64,000 nucleotides of DNA from Fredericiella sp963839515 (GTDB taxonomy: Bacteria > Chloroflexota > Anaerolineae > Caldilineales > Caldilineaceae): assembly GCA_963839515.1 (NCBI GenBank), contig CAWIVN010000015.1:310001-374000 (forward strand), given 5' to 3'. The position numbers and the translations under genes are program-made. Positions within the stretch are counted from its first letter, which is position 1, and each line of letters starts with the position of its first letter. Positions 9,901-17,364 of the stretch are shown in pieces. Under the pieces are notes generated by a model. The model saw nothing but the letters and a program-made list of their open reading frames with translations, did no database searches and was not told where the DNA came from.

Positions 9901-10718
9901 AGGAACTGGCACAACGTGTCGCCCTGGCCGTTGACAACGCTACCCTTTATGCCAGCGCGCGCAGCGCCGAACTGCAACTGCGCCAACTTAATGAGACGCT
10001 GGAGGAACGTGTGCAGGAACGTACGGCCGAACTGGAACGCAGCAACCGTGAGCTGGACCGCTTCGCCTATGTCGCCTCGCACGACCTCAAGGCGCCGCTG
10101 CGCGCCATCGACAACCTCTCGACCTGGCTCGAACAAGATGTGCACGAACTGCTGCCGCCCCCCTCACAGGAGCATTTGTATAAGCTGCGTGGCCGGGTGC
10201 AACGAATGGAGCGGCTGCTGGACGACCTGCTTGCCTATTCGCGTGCGGGTCGCGTCCAGCATACGCCACAGCAGGTAGAGACTGGACCGCTCGTGCGCTC
10301 CATCTTTGAACTGCAGTCGCCGCCCCCCGAGTTTCAGCTCACGGTTGAGGAACCGATGCCGGTCCTCTACACCCAGCGCGTGCCATTGGAGACGGTGCTG
10401 CGCAATCTCATTGGCAACGCGATTAAGCACCACAAGCGGTTGGATGGACATGTACAGGTCAGCGCTCGGCAGCACGAAGGTGAGGTTGAGTTTTGCGTGT
10501 GCGACGACGGTCCTGGGATCGCACCTGAATATCACGAACGTATCTTTGAACTATTCCAAACGCTGCAGCCTCGCGACCAACTGGAAGCCAGCGGCATGGG
10601 CTTGGCTATCGTCAAGAAGACGGTTGAGAGCGCCGGCGGTCATGTGTCTGTGCAGTCGGCCGAAGGAAAGGGGACTTGCTTTACGTTTACCTGGCCAATA
10701 GGCAGCAACGACGAGTAG
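6945..10718 (+). CDS. Multi-PAS/GAF sensor histidine kinase
   Basis: A kinase of about 1257 residues. Order: four predicted membrane helices resembling the KdpD-type DUF4118 domain (about 10-110), two PAS domains (about 120-375), a GAF domain (385-550), two more PAS domains (565-815), a second GAF (820-1010), a coiled coil, a HisKA domain with phosphoacceptor His near residue 1046 in ASHDLKAPLRAID, and an HATPase domain with N-box NLIGNAIKHH and G-box GMGLAIVKKT. The GAF domains lack an obvious chromophore-binding signature. SHDLKAPLRA and a following Rcp1-like receiver resemble phytochrome-type systems. The start could be the GTG at 6942, but AAGGAG spacing favours the ATG at 6945. It probably starts a local phosphorelay. 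Confidence 0.93.
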   Translation: MQNGARRRRSLPFQLLVAILTVMAATALTIAVKEFAPQFTYGIYYAAVVIAAFYVGIEAGIVTAIISGPVGNYLFVEPAGRLLTTPAELLHMITFWAICGVICALIYVSRRNEDRLRARERFIENLAATAPYTLYLYDVPAEEIDYVTANASALQSTDNGQVRDNMAACAADPKHMHPEDRIRYAQHLSDLMAAPDGTVLTFQYRDMTPNEAASAGEETQWRWCERQERVYDRLEGGAVQHVLGIVQDITPRKQAQERVRYQTQLLDSVDQAIIAVDRNHRIIFWNRFAEQLYGWTAREAHGKVISELITPPTMRSQAEEIVASLRKGRSWSGEFLVKRKDGTTFYADVIDAPIYDAEGNVMGILGASVDVAQRKRAEYYLQFLSDASLALSSSLDYKTTIQRVADLAVPRIADWCSVDLLRPSNSVELVAVAHVNPNKVRWAHELRRQYPPTLEEDQGLAKVLKTGESEFYPYIPQELIDQQDFDDEEMAIIREIGMRSVIIVPMRARSAIIGAMTLVWSESDRHYTARDVVFAEELANRAAIAVDNARLYEEARIAEQQQAELLAQMEALIDNAPIGITFMDRNLRFVRVNEAMAEMNGLPVEAHLEQTMDEVTPQLVPLAGPYLHHVLETGKPILNYEISGYTPGRPGEIRHVLASWYPILSEGGVPKFVGTIVVDITERKRFETALRESEERFRATFEQAAVGISHVGLDGRWLRVNNRLCEITGYPRDELLAMTFQDLTLPEDLEPDLTLVRESIAGEIDGYHLEKRYVRKGGALIWINLTVSLVRDADTGDPLYFISVVEDITARKSTETQLLLLAESSRVLYPSLVDERTLQAAADLLVPRLADWCVINLVGEAEGIIELVDLPPGNLQQKKTIEPVAIAHRDVNKASLLRELVNQFPVDDSQVGGTPEVIRGGRPYFAPSITQRQLEGDARLRLLQQVGVASLIIVPLQARGQTFGSISLARVDPWHCYDEGDLRFAEELAQRVALAVDNATLYASARSAELQLRQLNETLEERVQERTAELERSNRELDRFAYVASHDLKAPLRAIDNLSTWLEQDVHELLPPPSQEHLYKLRGRVQRMERLLDDLLAYSRAGRVQHTPQQVETGPLVRSIFELQSPPPEFQLTVEEPMPVLYTQRVPLETVLRNLIGNAIKHHKRLDGHVQVSARQHEGEVEFCVCDDGPGIAPEYHERIFELFQTLQPRDQLEASGMGLAIVKKTVESAGGHVSVQSAEGKGTCFTFTWPIGSNDE

Positions 10719-10771
10719 CAAGGGGCTGTCACCTACAACCGACAAGCAGGCAGATGTGGTAAACTTGCACT

Positions 10772-11209
10772 ATGAACCGGGAACACGTTCACATTCTCTT
10801 GGTTGAAGACGACGACATCGATGCAGAGCTGGTGCTGCGGGCCTACCGCCGCCACCGTCTGGAAAATCCGTTTACCATCGTGCGCGATGGTGTGGAGGCA
10901 TTGGAGGTGCTGCGTGGCAGCGCACGCACTGAACGCCTGCCGCGCCCTTACCTGATCCTGCTTGACATCAACATGCCGCGAATGAACGGGATCGAGTTCC
11001 TGCATGAGGTACGCAGGGACGCCGATCTGCGGCGGAGCATCATTTTTGTACTCACTACGTCGAACAATGACGAAGACAAGGTGGCAGCCTACAACGAGCA
11101 AATCGCAGGTTACCTGCTCAAGGCCAACGTCGGCGAAGACTTCCGCAACGTCATCGCCTTACTGGATTCGTATCGCAACGCGGTTGAGTTCCCACCCGAG
11201 AGTCGCTAA
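10772..11209 (+). CDS. Rcp1-like single-domain response regulator
   Basis: A 145-residue CheY-fold protein with no output domain. It has the acidic cluster LLVEDDDIDAELV, phosphoacceptor Asp in LILLDINMPRMNG, the Thr in FVLTTSNNDED and the Lys in GYLLKAN. The insertion and the SNNDEDKVAAYN region are typical of the Rcp1 subgroup, which partners phytochrome-like kinases. It follows the large multi-PAS/GAF kinase by about 50 bases and ends in a TAATG overlap with the next gene, so coupled translation is expected. The likely role is to carry a phosphoryl group from that kinase to a downstream partner. Confidence 0.93.
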   Translation: MNREHVHILLVEDDDIDAELVLRAYRRHRLENPFTIVRDGVEALEVLRGSARTERLPRPYLILLDINMPRMNGIEFLHEVRRDADLRRSIIFVLTTSNNDEDKVAAYNEQIAGYLLKANVGEDFRNVIALLDSYRNAVEFPPESR

Positions 11210-12276
11210 TGGTTGAGCCACGGATTGACCTTCTTCTGGTCGATGACGACGAAATCGACCGTGAACTGGTGGGCCGCCTCCTCAGTAGTAAATATTCGGT
11301 GCGCGAGGCTGCGACGGCACAGGACGCGCTTGCGAGCATCGACAGTTTTCATCCTGATTGCGTCCTGCTCGACTATCGTCTGCCCGATATGGATGGCCTG
11401 CAGTTGCTGCCTTTCCTCACGCGCGCCAATCTGCCCGTAATCATTCTCACGGGTGAAGAAAGCCCCGAAGTGATTGTTCAGGCAATGCAGCAGGGCGCAC
11501 AAAACTACCTGGTCAAGGGCAGCCTGACACAGATTGGTCTGCAGCACGCCATTACCAGTGCCATCGAGAAGATGGCGCTTAAGCGCGACGTGGATGAGAA
11601 GAACCGCCAGCTGCGAAAGTTGGCCTCGGCCTTAGCTCTGGCCGAGCAGCGCGAGAGGCGCCGTGTCTCGCAAATCCTCCACGACCACGTGCAGCAGATC
11701 CTTTACGGCATTCAGATGCGTTCGCAGCTTATCGCCCTCGACGCGCCCCCCGACGAGCGCGTGCGCGAGCACCTGGCTGCCCTGCAAGGCCTGGTGAGTG
11801 ACGCCATCCTGACCACACGGACGCTGACTGTCGAGCTTAGCCCGCCGGTGCTGCAAAATGAAGGACTGTCCGCCGCCCTGCAGTGGTTGGTCAGCCACAT
11901 GGCCGAACGGTACAACCTGCACGTCACACTCGAGATCGCCACCGACTATCAAGTGGCCAACGACGATCTCAGCATGCTGCTGTTTCAACTGGTGCGCGAA
12001 CTGCTGTTCAACGTTGTCAAGCATTCAGGCGTTGCGGATGCCGTCGTGACCCTTTCCGAGGACGACGAAAACCTGGTAATCTGTGTCGCCGACTGCGGCC
12101 GCGGCTTTGATGTCGAAATGCGGTCGCAACCGGTGCTGGCCGGAGGCGGCTTTGGCCTCTACAGCGTGCGCGAACGACTGGCCCTTTTTGGCGGACAATT
12201 GAAGGTGGAATCTGGCCCGGGCAAAGGAGTCCGGGCAATTGTGCTCGTTCCGCGCGAGCCAGTGCTTCCAGCGTGA
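11209..12276 (+). CDS. Receiver-HisKA_3 hybrid (response regulator/histidine kinase)
   Basis: A 355-residue soluble protein in which the receiver comes first (about 1-120, acidic pair in LLVDDDEID, phosphoacceptor in CVLLDYRLPDMDG, Lys in NYLVKGS). A linker helix and a NarX-type HisKA_3 domain follow, with the His near residue 158 in RRRVSQILHDHVQQILYGIQ, and then an HATPase domain with GGGFGLYSVRERLALFGG. It has no membrane segment and no other sensor. Phosphorylation of the receiver by the upstream kinase could therefore control kinase output. The TAATG junction links it to the Rcp1-like gene, and the stand-alone receiver at 12283 follows after six bases. Confidence 0.92.
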   Translation: MVEPRIDLLLVDDDEIDRELVGRLLSSKYSVREAATAQDALASIDSFHPDCVLLDYRLPDMDGLQLLPFLTRANLPVIILTGEESPEVIVQAMQQGAQNYLVKGSLTQIGLQHAITSAIEKMALKRDVDEKNRQLRKLASALALAEQRERRRVSQILHDHVQQILYGIQMRSQLIALDAPPDERVREHLAALQGLVSDAILTTRTLTVELSPPVLQNEGLSAALQWLVSHMAERYNLHVTLEIATDYQVANDDLSMLLFQLVRELLFNVVKHSGVADAVVTLSEDDENLVICVADCGRGFDVEMRSQPVLAGGGFGLYSVRERLALFGGQLKVESGPGKGVRAIVLVPREPVLPA

Positions 12277-12282
12277 TCTTCT

Positions 12283-12702
12283 ATGTATACGATCTTTATT
12301 ATTGACGACCACGTAGCCGTCCGCCAGGGCTATACGCTCATGATTCAACGTGAACCCGATATGCGCGTTTGCGGCGAAACTGCCAACGCCGACGATGCCC
12401 TGCTCCTGGTCAGCGAATGTATGCCTGACATCGTAGTGCTGGACATCTCGCTGCAAGGCTCCGTCGACGGAGTGGATTTGCTCAAGCGCCTGCACGCGCA
12501 ATGGCCGGATTTGGCGATCCTGGTCGTGTCAGGGCATGACGAAATGGTCTATGCACAACGCATGGTGCAGTTGGGTGCCCGCGGTTATGTCATGAAAGGT
12601 GACGCATTGATGTTTATCCAGGCCTTGCGCCAGGTGGCCGAAGGCGATACCTTTATCAGCGCCCACGTGCGCGGTGACGGCCCCGGGCATTTTGCCGGAT
12701 AG
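12283..12702 (+). CDS. NarL-type receiver without output domain
   Basis: A 139-residue receiver with all phosphorylation residues: IIDDHVAVRQGY, Asp in IVVLDISLQGSVDG, Ser in LVVSGHDEM and Lys in GYVMKGD. Sequence and partner (a HisKA_3 kinase six bases upstream) are of the NarL class, which usually has a C-terminal helix-turn-helix. Here the protein ends about 15 residues after the last receiver helix (FISAHVRGDGPGHFAG). I found no remnant of an HTH in the 260 bases downstream. It may act through protein contact or as a phosphate sink, or the gene may have lost its 3' part. Confidence 0.88.
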   Translation: MYTIFIIDDHVAVRQGYTLMIQREPDMRVCGETANADDALLLVSECMPDIVVLDISLQGSVDGVDLLKRLHAQWPDLAILVVSGHDEMVYAQRMVQLGARGYVMKGDALMFIQALRQVAEGDTFISAHVRGDGPGHFAG

Positions 12703-12820
12703 AGTACATCTCCCTTATATCCTCCCCTGTATCTACCCCTCCTGTCTGGACCCGTAGCGGCCATTGCTGGTCACTGCTATGCTATGGACAACCGCCACGA
12801 CCTCCAGTGGTTTGAATACC

Positions 12821-12922
12821 ATGAATCGTCCCGAGCGTCTCCTGTTTGTTGATGGGTGGGATTGCAAGACGAGTGCTACTGATGCTTGTGGATTGGATCT
12901 GAAGGCGCTCGGGACGATTCAT
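12821..12922. repeat. 17-bp perfect inverted repeat bounding a 68-bp core
   Basis: The left arm (12821-12837) and right arm (12906-12922) are exact reverse complements with sequence ATGAATCGTCCCGAGCG on the left. The 68 bases between them show no further pairing and no credible gene. I see no flanking target-site duplication. It lies in the 266-base gap between the receiver and the oxidoreductase gene, ending 46 bases before the latter. It may be a miniature mobile element, a pair of operator sites, or a long-loop terminator. Confidence 0.55.
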
Positions 12923-12968
12923 GCGAGGGCACGAGTTAACCCCAGAGGAACAACGCCAAGGAAGCAAA

Positions 12969-13925
12969 ATGACAAAGTTCGGCTATGCCATATCGAGTGA
13001 GGAACATCACCCGCTGGACATCGTGCGCCATACCCAGCTGGCGGAAGCAGTTGGCTTCAGCTTTGCGATGATCTCCGACCACTTTCATCCCTGGGTGAGC
13101 ACACAGGGGCACAGCCCGTTTGTGTGGAGTGTAATCGGCGCGCTGGCCAACGCCACCAAGCGGTTGGTGATCGGCACCGGCGTAACCGCGCCGATCATTC
13201 GCATCCATCCCGCCATTGTCGCTCAGGCTGCCGCTACGAGTGCTGCCATGCTGCCAAACCGCTTTTTCCTTGGTGTGGGGACGGGCGAAAACCTCAACGA
13301 GCATGTGGTGGGACAGCGCTGGCCTGCCCACGACGTGCGCGTGGCTATGCTGGCTGAAGCGTGCGCCATTATGCGCCAGCTGTGGACAGGCGAGACGATC
13401 TCCTACTGGGGACGCTTCTTTACGGTCGAGGACGCCAGGCTCTTTACCCTGCCTGAACATGCACCCCAGATATTGGTGGGAGCCAGTGGGCCAACCATGG
13501 CCGGCGAGGCGGGCCGGATCGGCGACGGGCTGATCTCCACCGGACCGGAGAAGGAAGTAGTGGAATCCTTTGAGGACGCGGGTGGCAAAGGCAAGCCACG
13601 CATCGGCCAATTGACCGTGTGCTGGGCCCCAAGCGAGCAGGAGGCTAAGCGCACCGTGCATCACATGTGGCCCAACAGTGGCTTGACGGGCGAGTTGAGC
13701 GTGGAACTGCGCACTGTCAAGCATTTTGAGCAGGCGGTCAAGCTGGTGACGGAAGAGAAAGCGACCGAAAGCATTCCCTGTGGCCCAGACCCGGAAAAGC
13801 ACGTGGCGGTCATCCGCAAGTATATCGACGCGGGATTCGACCACGTCTACTTTCACCAGATTGGGCCCGATCAGGAAGGCTTTATCCGCTTCTACGAACG
13901 CGAAGTACTGCCTGACGTAAGATAG
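12969..13925 (+). CDS. LLM-class F420-dependent oxidoreductase (G6PDH-like subfamily)
   Basis: A 318-residue luciferase-like TIM-barrel enzyme. The start MTKFGYAISSEEHHPLDIVR, then AMISDHFHPWVSTQGHSPFV, TGVTAPIIRIHPAIVAQAAA and FFLGVGTGENLNEHVVG match the TIGR03557-type F420-dependent glucose-6-phosphate dehydrogenase subfamily. The C-terminus has the family's GFDHVYFHQIGPDQEGF. Enzymes of this group transfer hydride between F420 and sugar or alcohol substrates; the actual substrate cannot be fixed from sequence. The start is set by AAGGAAG ten bases upstream. No F420 biosynthesis gene lies in this window. The SDR gene follows after 30 bases and may be cotranscribed. Confidence 0.88.
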   Translation: MTKFGYAISSEEHHPLDIVRHTQLAEAVGFSFAMISDHFHPWVSTQGHSPFVWSVIGALANATKRLVIGTGVTAPIIRIHPAIVAQAAATSAAMLPNRFFLGVGTGENLNEHVVGQRWPAHDVRVAMLAEACAIMRQLWTGETISYWGRFFTVEDARLFTLPEHAPQILVGASGPTMAGEAGRIGDGLISTGPEKEVVESFEDAGGKGKPRIGQLTVCWAPSEQEAKRTVHHMWPNSGLTGELSVELRTVKHFEQAVKLVTEEKATESIPCGPDPEKHVAVIRKYIDAGFDHVYFHQIGPDQEGFIRFYEREVLPDVR

Positions 13926-13955
13926 AACTACTAATTTGCAGGGAGACATCAAACA

Positions 13956-14744
13956 ATGGAGTTGGATTTGCAGGGCAAGGTGGCCTTGGTTACAGGTGCA
14001 GGTTCGGGCATTGGCGAGGCGGCGGCCAAAAAATTGGCGACCGCCGGCGTGCGCGTCGCAGCGCTCGGCCGTTCGGACGACGAGCTGCGCGACGTGGTGA
14101 AGGAGATTCGCAATAAGGGCTGCCAAGCAATCTCGGTGGTGGCGGACATTAGTGATGCCAAGGCGATGCAGCAGGCGTATCAACGGGTCGAGCAGGAATG
14201 GGGCCGGCTGGACATTGTCTTTGCCAATGCCGGCATCAATGGCGTCTGGTCGCCGATCGAGGAATTGACACCCGAGGAGTGGAACCAGACGATCGGAATC
14301 AACCTGACCGGTACGTTTTACACGATCAAGTATGCAGCGCCGCTGCTGAAGCGCCAGGGTGGCTCAGTCATCGTCACGGCCTCGGTCAACGGCACTCGCA
14401 TCTTTAGCAATACCGGGGCCACAGCTTACTCGACTTCTAAAGCAGGGCAGGTAGCTATGACCAAGATGTTGGCGCTTGAGTTCGCCCCGCACAAGGTACG
14501 CGTCAATGTAATCTGCCCTGGTGCAATCGAGACCAATATCGACGAGAACACTGAACAGCGTGACCTCGACAAGGTGCGGATTCCCGTCGAGTTCCCCGAG
14601 AGCAACCAGCCGCTCACCGGCGGCAAGCCCGGTCACGCCGATCAGGTAGGCGACCTCGTGCTGTTCCTGGCATCGGACCTGTCCAGCCACATCACCGGCA
14701 CGGAGATCTGGATCGACGGTGCAGAGTCGCTGATCAAGGGTTAG
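13956..14744 (+). CDS. SDR family NAD(P)-dependent oxidoreductase
   Basis: A 262-residue classical short-chain dehydrogenase. The cofactor motif TGAGSGIG is at residues 13-20, NAG follows in FANAGING, the catalytic Ser is in TASVNG, and the YxxxK pair is YSTSK. The C-terminus has VNVICPGAIETNI and the usual GTEIWIDGAESL. A GGGAG ribosome site precedes the start. It follows the F420-type enzyme on the same strand at a 30-base distance, so the two may handle the same alcohol or sugar substrate, which is inference from position only. Confidence 0.93.
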   Translation: MELDLQGKVALVTGAGSGIGEAAAKKLATAGVRVAALGRSDDELRDVVKEIRNKGCQAISVVADISDAKAMQQAYQRVEQEWGRLDIVFANAGINGVWSPIEELTPEEWNQTIGINLTGTFYTIKYAAPLLKRQGGSVIVTASVNGTRIFSNTGATAYSTSKAGQVAMTKMLALEFAPHKVRVNVICPGAIETNIDENTEQRDLDKVRIPVEFPESNQPLTGGKPGHADQVGDLVLFLASDLSSHITGTEIWIDGAESLIKG

Positions 14745-14752
14745 GCCTACAT

Positions 14753-14786
14753 AGTAGGCGCACCTACCACGGTGGCCGCGCCTACT
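14753..14786. terminator. Hairpin between convergent genes
   Basis: Nine-base arms AGTAGGCGC and GCGCCTACT enclose a 16-base loop that can itself pair weakly (acc/ggt). The hairpin sits between the SDR stop and the convergent DUF6766 stop, partly inside the latter's last codons. There is no clear T-run on the plus strand, so bidirectional termination is only likely. Confidence 0.45.
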
Positions 14787-15456
14787 CCCCCGTCGCTCGA
14801 TGCGGGCTAGCCACGGGCTTGGACTCGGGCGAGCCGCGCTGGCGCAGAAAGATGGTCAGTACGACCATGGCGGCGATCGCCAGAAATTCGCTCTGCCAGT
14901 TCTGCAGCGATTCAAACCAGAAGCGTGATGTTCCCAGGTAACCTAGCATTGGGATAGTATGTTGGTGATGAGCAATCTGCTCGGCGTTGTATTCGGCCGC
15001 GCCGCCGACGGCGTGGAGCACCATCGACATCAGAAACAGCAGCAAGAATGCCAAGGCCAGTGAGTTCTCGTACAGCTTGAGAATAAAGCCACCCTTGCGT
15101 ACTGGCCATGGGGCGTTCAGGTCATCCGCCTTGGTACGTGGGTCTTCGTCCACCGCCTCTTCTCTGTCCGGATCTTTGGATTCGGAAGACCCCTTTTGGA
15201 CCAAGAAGACGGTAAGCAAGACATAGGCAAACATCTGCAGAAACTCGCTTTCCCAATTTTCACCAACTGACTCGATAAAACTGCCCGTAGTAAGATAGTG
15301 GAGGTAGGTAGTAGGCGGCTCGCCATGTTCGCGCTGGTCTTCATTGTAATTATGCAGCCCGACGATGCTCATGCCGACGAGAAAAAACAGGAACAAGGCA
15401 ATGAGTACCAGTGATAGGGCGTTTTCGCGTATGCGCCGCACCCGCAGGATGTTCAT
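14782..15456 (-). CDS. DUF6766 family membrane protein
   Basis: A 224-residue protein with an internal duplication. Each half has one membrane helix near its start (RENALSLVLIALFLFFLVG and ENSLALAFLLLFLMSMVLH), a soluble loop with a YNE and a later YLTTGSF or YLGTSRF segment, and a second helix preceded by NWESEFLQM or NWQSEFLAI, ending FLVQKGSSESK or FLRQRGSPESK. This arrangement matches the DUF6766 family, of unknown function. It lies 57 bases downstream of the uracil-DNA glycosylase gene on the same strand. Confidence 0.85.
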   Translation of the reverse strand: MNILRVRRIRENALSLVLIALFLFFLVGMSIVGLHNYNEDQREHGEPPTTYLHYLTTGSFIESVGENWESEFLQMFAYVLLTVFLVQKGSSESKDPDREEAVDEDPRTKADDLNAPWPVRKGGFILKLYENSLALAFLLLFLMSMVLHAVGGAAEYNAEQIAHHQHTIPMLGYLGTSRFWFESLQNWQSEFLAIAAMVVLTIFLRQRGSPESKPVASPHRATGE

Positions 15457-15513
15457 TCCCTCTCCTTGCTGATCTCCTTGCCGATTATTGCCCCGATTCG
15501 TGGGGTCCTTGTT

Positions 15514-16125
15514 CTAGACAGCTTCTTCGGCGGCCTGCCGCAGTACCTGGAAGTCAGCCGTCAGGGTCTCGCGCTGTTCGGTTGTGTAGAGGGCGACCGC
15601 GGGGTGATAGAGCGGCACGACAATTACCTTGCCGTAGGACGCCTGCGCCCCCAGGCGAGAGCCGTGCAGCTTGCTAATCTTTTGCCCCTTTTCCGGCATT
15701 TGGAAGAAGTCGAATAGGAACTCCATGGCAAAACGACCCAAGGTCGCGATAATACGCGGCTGGATAATATCGATCTGCTCACGCAGGAAGGGCGCATAAA
15801 GCTTGATTTCAGGCACTGCCGGGGCGCGGTTGTCCGGCGGGCGATCCTTGACCACGTTGGTGATAAAGACGTCAGCTCGCGTCAGCTCGATCGATTGCAG
15901 CAGCGTGTCGAGCAGGCGACCAGACGCGCCGACGAAAGGACGCCCCGATTTGGCTTCCCATTCTCCAGGAGCCTCGCCGATCAGCATGATCTTGGCATAG
16001 GCGTTGCCCTCACCGGGTACCACTTTATAGTTGTTTTGCGTGCGATAGTCGTAGAGCGGAGATGTCGTGAGTTCTTGTAGCGAATACGCAATCGCATCGA
16101 GTTTGGCTTGCCGTGTGATTTCCAT
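15514..16125 (-). CDS. Family 4-like uracil-DNA glycosylase lacking Fe-S cysteines
   Basis: A 203-residue protein with the family 4/5 glycosylase motifs GEAPGEWEAKSGRPFVGASG (residues 50-69), TNVVKDRPPDNR (89-100) and the C-terminal motif PLYHPAVAL. These enzymes remove uracil from DNA and normally hold a 4Fe-4S cluster by four cysteines. Here the protein contains no cysteine at all: the position before RPPDNR is Asp94, the second conserved Cys after PEIK is Tyr110, and the N-terminal CxxC is absent. The catalytic acid-containing motif 1 is kept, so activity without a cluster is plausible. The start at 16125 has a GAAGG site; a longer frame from 16173 is possible. Confidence 0.9.
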   Translation of the reverse strand: MEITRQAKLDAIAYSLQELTTSPLYDYRTQNNYKVVPGEGNAYAKIMLIGEAPGEWEAKSGRPFVGASGRLLDTLLQSIELTRADVFITNVVKDRPPDNRAPAVPEIKLYAPFLREQIDIIQPRIIATLGRFAMEFLFDFFQMPEKGQKISKLHGSRLGAQASYGKVIVVPLYHPAVALYTTEQRETLTADFQVLRQAAEEAV

Positions 16126-16255
16126 AGGCCTTCGTAACGGAAGTGGGCTGCAACAGCCAGCTTGTCTATACAAGGACGGGGACAGCCGAGCCTGCGCTGA
16201 CAGCTGTCCCCACCATGATCAAGTTTGCTTGTTATCAGTATACTCTACCTGCAGG

Positions 16256-16423
16256 CTACGCCGCGGGAGAGCGACCGCCCATGAACAGCGACACCACGAA
16301 GAGAATCAGGAACAGCACGAAAATAATCCAGGCGATGTTGCTGGCCGCGCCGGCCACACCGGCGAACCCCAATAGGCCAGCCACCAACGCGATCACCAGG
16401 AATAAAGCTGCCCAACGTAACAT
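16256..16423 (-). CDS. DUF1328 family small membrane protein
   Basis: This 55-residue protein starts MLRWAALFLVIALVAGLLGF and has a second helix (IAWIIFVLFLILFVVSLFMG) after an Ala/Gly-rich turn, which is the exact layout of the DUF1328 (YtjA) family. Members are small inner membrane proteins of unknown function, often linked to stress or stationary phase. A strong AGGAGA ribosome site precedes the ATG at 16423. The gene stands alone, 130 bases upstream of the glycosylase on the same strand. Confidence 0.88.
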   Translation of the reverse strand: MLRWAALFLVIALVAGLLGFAGVAGAASNIAWIIFVLFLILFVVSLFMGGRSPAA

Positions 16424-16778
16424 AGTCGGTTTCTCCTTCCAAAGTCTTACCGAAGTCTAGACTGCTTACCCCAGCACCGGCTTGGATCTATGTCACCTCT
16501 AGGCCGGCATGCTGAAGCAATAATAGCAGCTCACTGCAACCGCTGCCCTCACCTCAGATACAGCGCCCAGGCATAACGATCGATATAGCTTCCGAGCAAA
16601 ATCGCCTCTAGGATATGACGCCTCCAACTGGTGCGCTGTGCCGGGAATCGTGACTGGTGCATCCGCTCTGGTCTATTCAGAGTTTTTGATTTCCAGGTTA
16701 CCTTAGACATGGGTGAAGATTGAGAGTAGCTTCCCAAAGTGGAACGACAAGTAGTATCTATACCGATCTAAGGAGGGA
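16424..16778. other. Gene-free stretch between divergent genes
   Basis: About 355 bases separate the leftward DUF1328 gene from the rightward YciE-like gene. It must hold both promoters. I see no convincing open reading frame, no long inverted repeat and no RNA-gene signature. A weak -10-like TATACC lies shortly before the YciE-like ribosome site. Confidence 0.5.
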
Positions 16779-17294
16779 ATGATGGCCCAACAGAAGAAGC
16801 AGAGCAAGGATCTGGAAAAGCTGTTTGTCGAGCAGCTTAAGGACATCTATAGTGCCGAGACCCAGTTGGTGTCAGCACTGCCAAAGATGGCCAAGGCAGC
16901 CTCTACTCCAGAGCTGCAGCAAGCGTTCAACATGCATCTGGACGAAACACGCAACCAGGTGCAGCGCCTTGAACAGCTGTTCGAAGGCCTAAATGCCACT
17001 CCGCGCGGCAAGAAGTGCAAGGGCATGGAAGGTCTCATCGAAGAGGGCAACGAGCTGATCCAGGAAAAGGCCGAGTACGATTCCGAGACGCTCGACGCCG
17101 GCCTGATCGCCGCTGCTCAGAAGGTTGAGCATTACGAGATTTCGGCTTATGGCACCGTGCGTGCCTTTGCCGAACAACTCGGCCGTCAAGATGCTGTGAA
17201 GATCCTCAATCAAACGTTGGACGAGGAGTACGGCGCCGACCGGAAGCTCAGTGCTATTGCCGAGGGGATGGTTAACCAGCAAGCGGCTCGTTAA
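16779..17294 (+). CDS. YciE/DUF892 family ferritin-like protein
   Basis: A 171-residue all-helical protein of the YciE/DUF892 ferritin-like fold. It has the family's LEKLFVEQLKDIYSAETQLV start, a second helix with FNMHLDETRNQVQRLEQLFE, then CKGMEGLIEEG and QKVEHYEISAYGTVRAFAEQ. Glu and His residues in these helices (Glu of AETQ, HLDET, EHYE, DEEYGAD) are placed to bind a di-metal centre. Relatives are induced by osmotic or other stress. The AAGGAGGG ribosome site is very strong; either of two adjacent ATG codons (16779, 16782) could start. A strong hairpin terminator follows. Confidence 0.9.
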   Translation: MMAQQKKQSKDLEKLFVEQLKDIYSAETQLVSALPKMAKAASTPELQQAFNMHLDETRNQVQRLEQLFEGLNATPRGKKCKGMEGLIEEGNELIQEKAEYDSETLDAGLIAAAQKVEHYEISAYGTVRAFAEQLGRQDAVKILNQTLDEEYGADRKLSAIAEGMVNQQAAR

Positions 17295-17324
17295 GCCTTG
17301 GCTGGAACGTAACTTCCAGATTGT

Positions 17325-17364
17325 AAGGAGAACGGGAGCGGAAAAGTCCGCTCCCGCTCTCCTT
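17325..17364. terminator. Strong hairpin terminator between convergent genes
   Basis: Eighteen-base arms with one mismatch (AAGGAGAACGGGAGCGGA, loop aaag, and its complement) lie between the YciE-like stop and the M48 protease stop, which overlaps the right arm. Short T/A-rich ends on both sides suit bidirectional termination. Confidence 0.75.

Noticed and set aside
12764..13000. Short open frame over the 17-bp inverted repeat
   Set aside because: No ribosome site, and composition is not protein-like; it overlaps the true start of the oxidoreductase gene.
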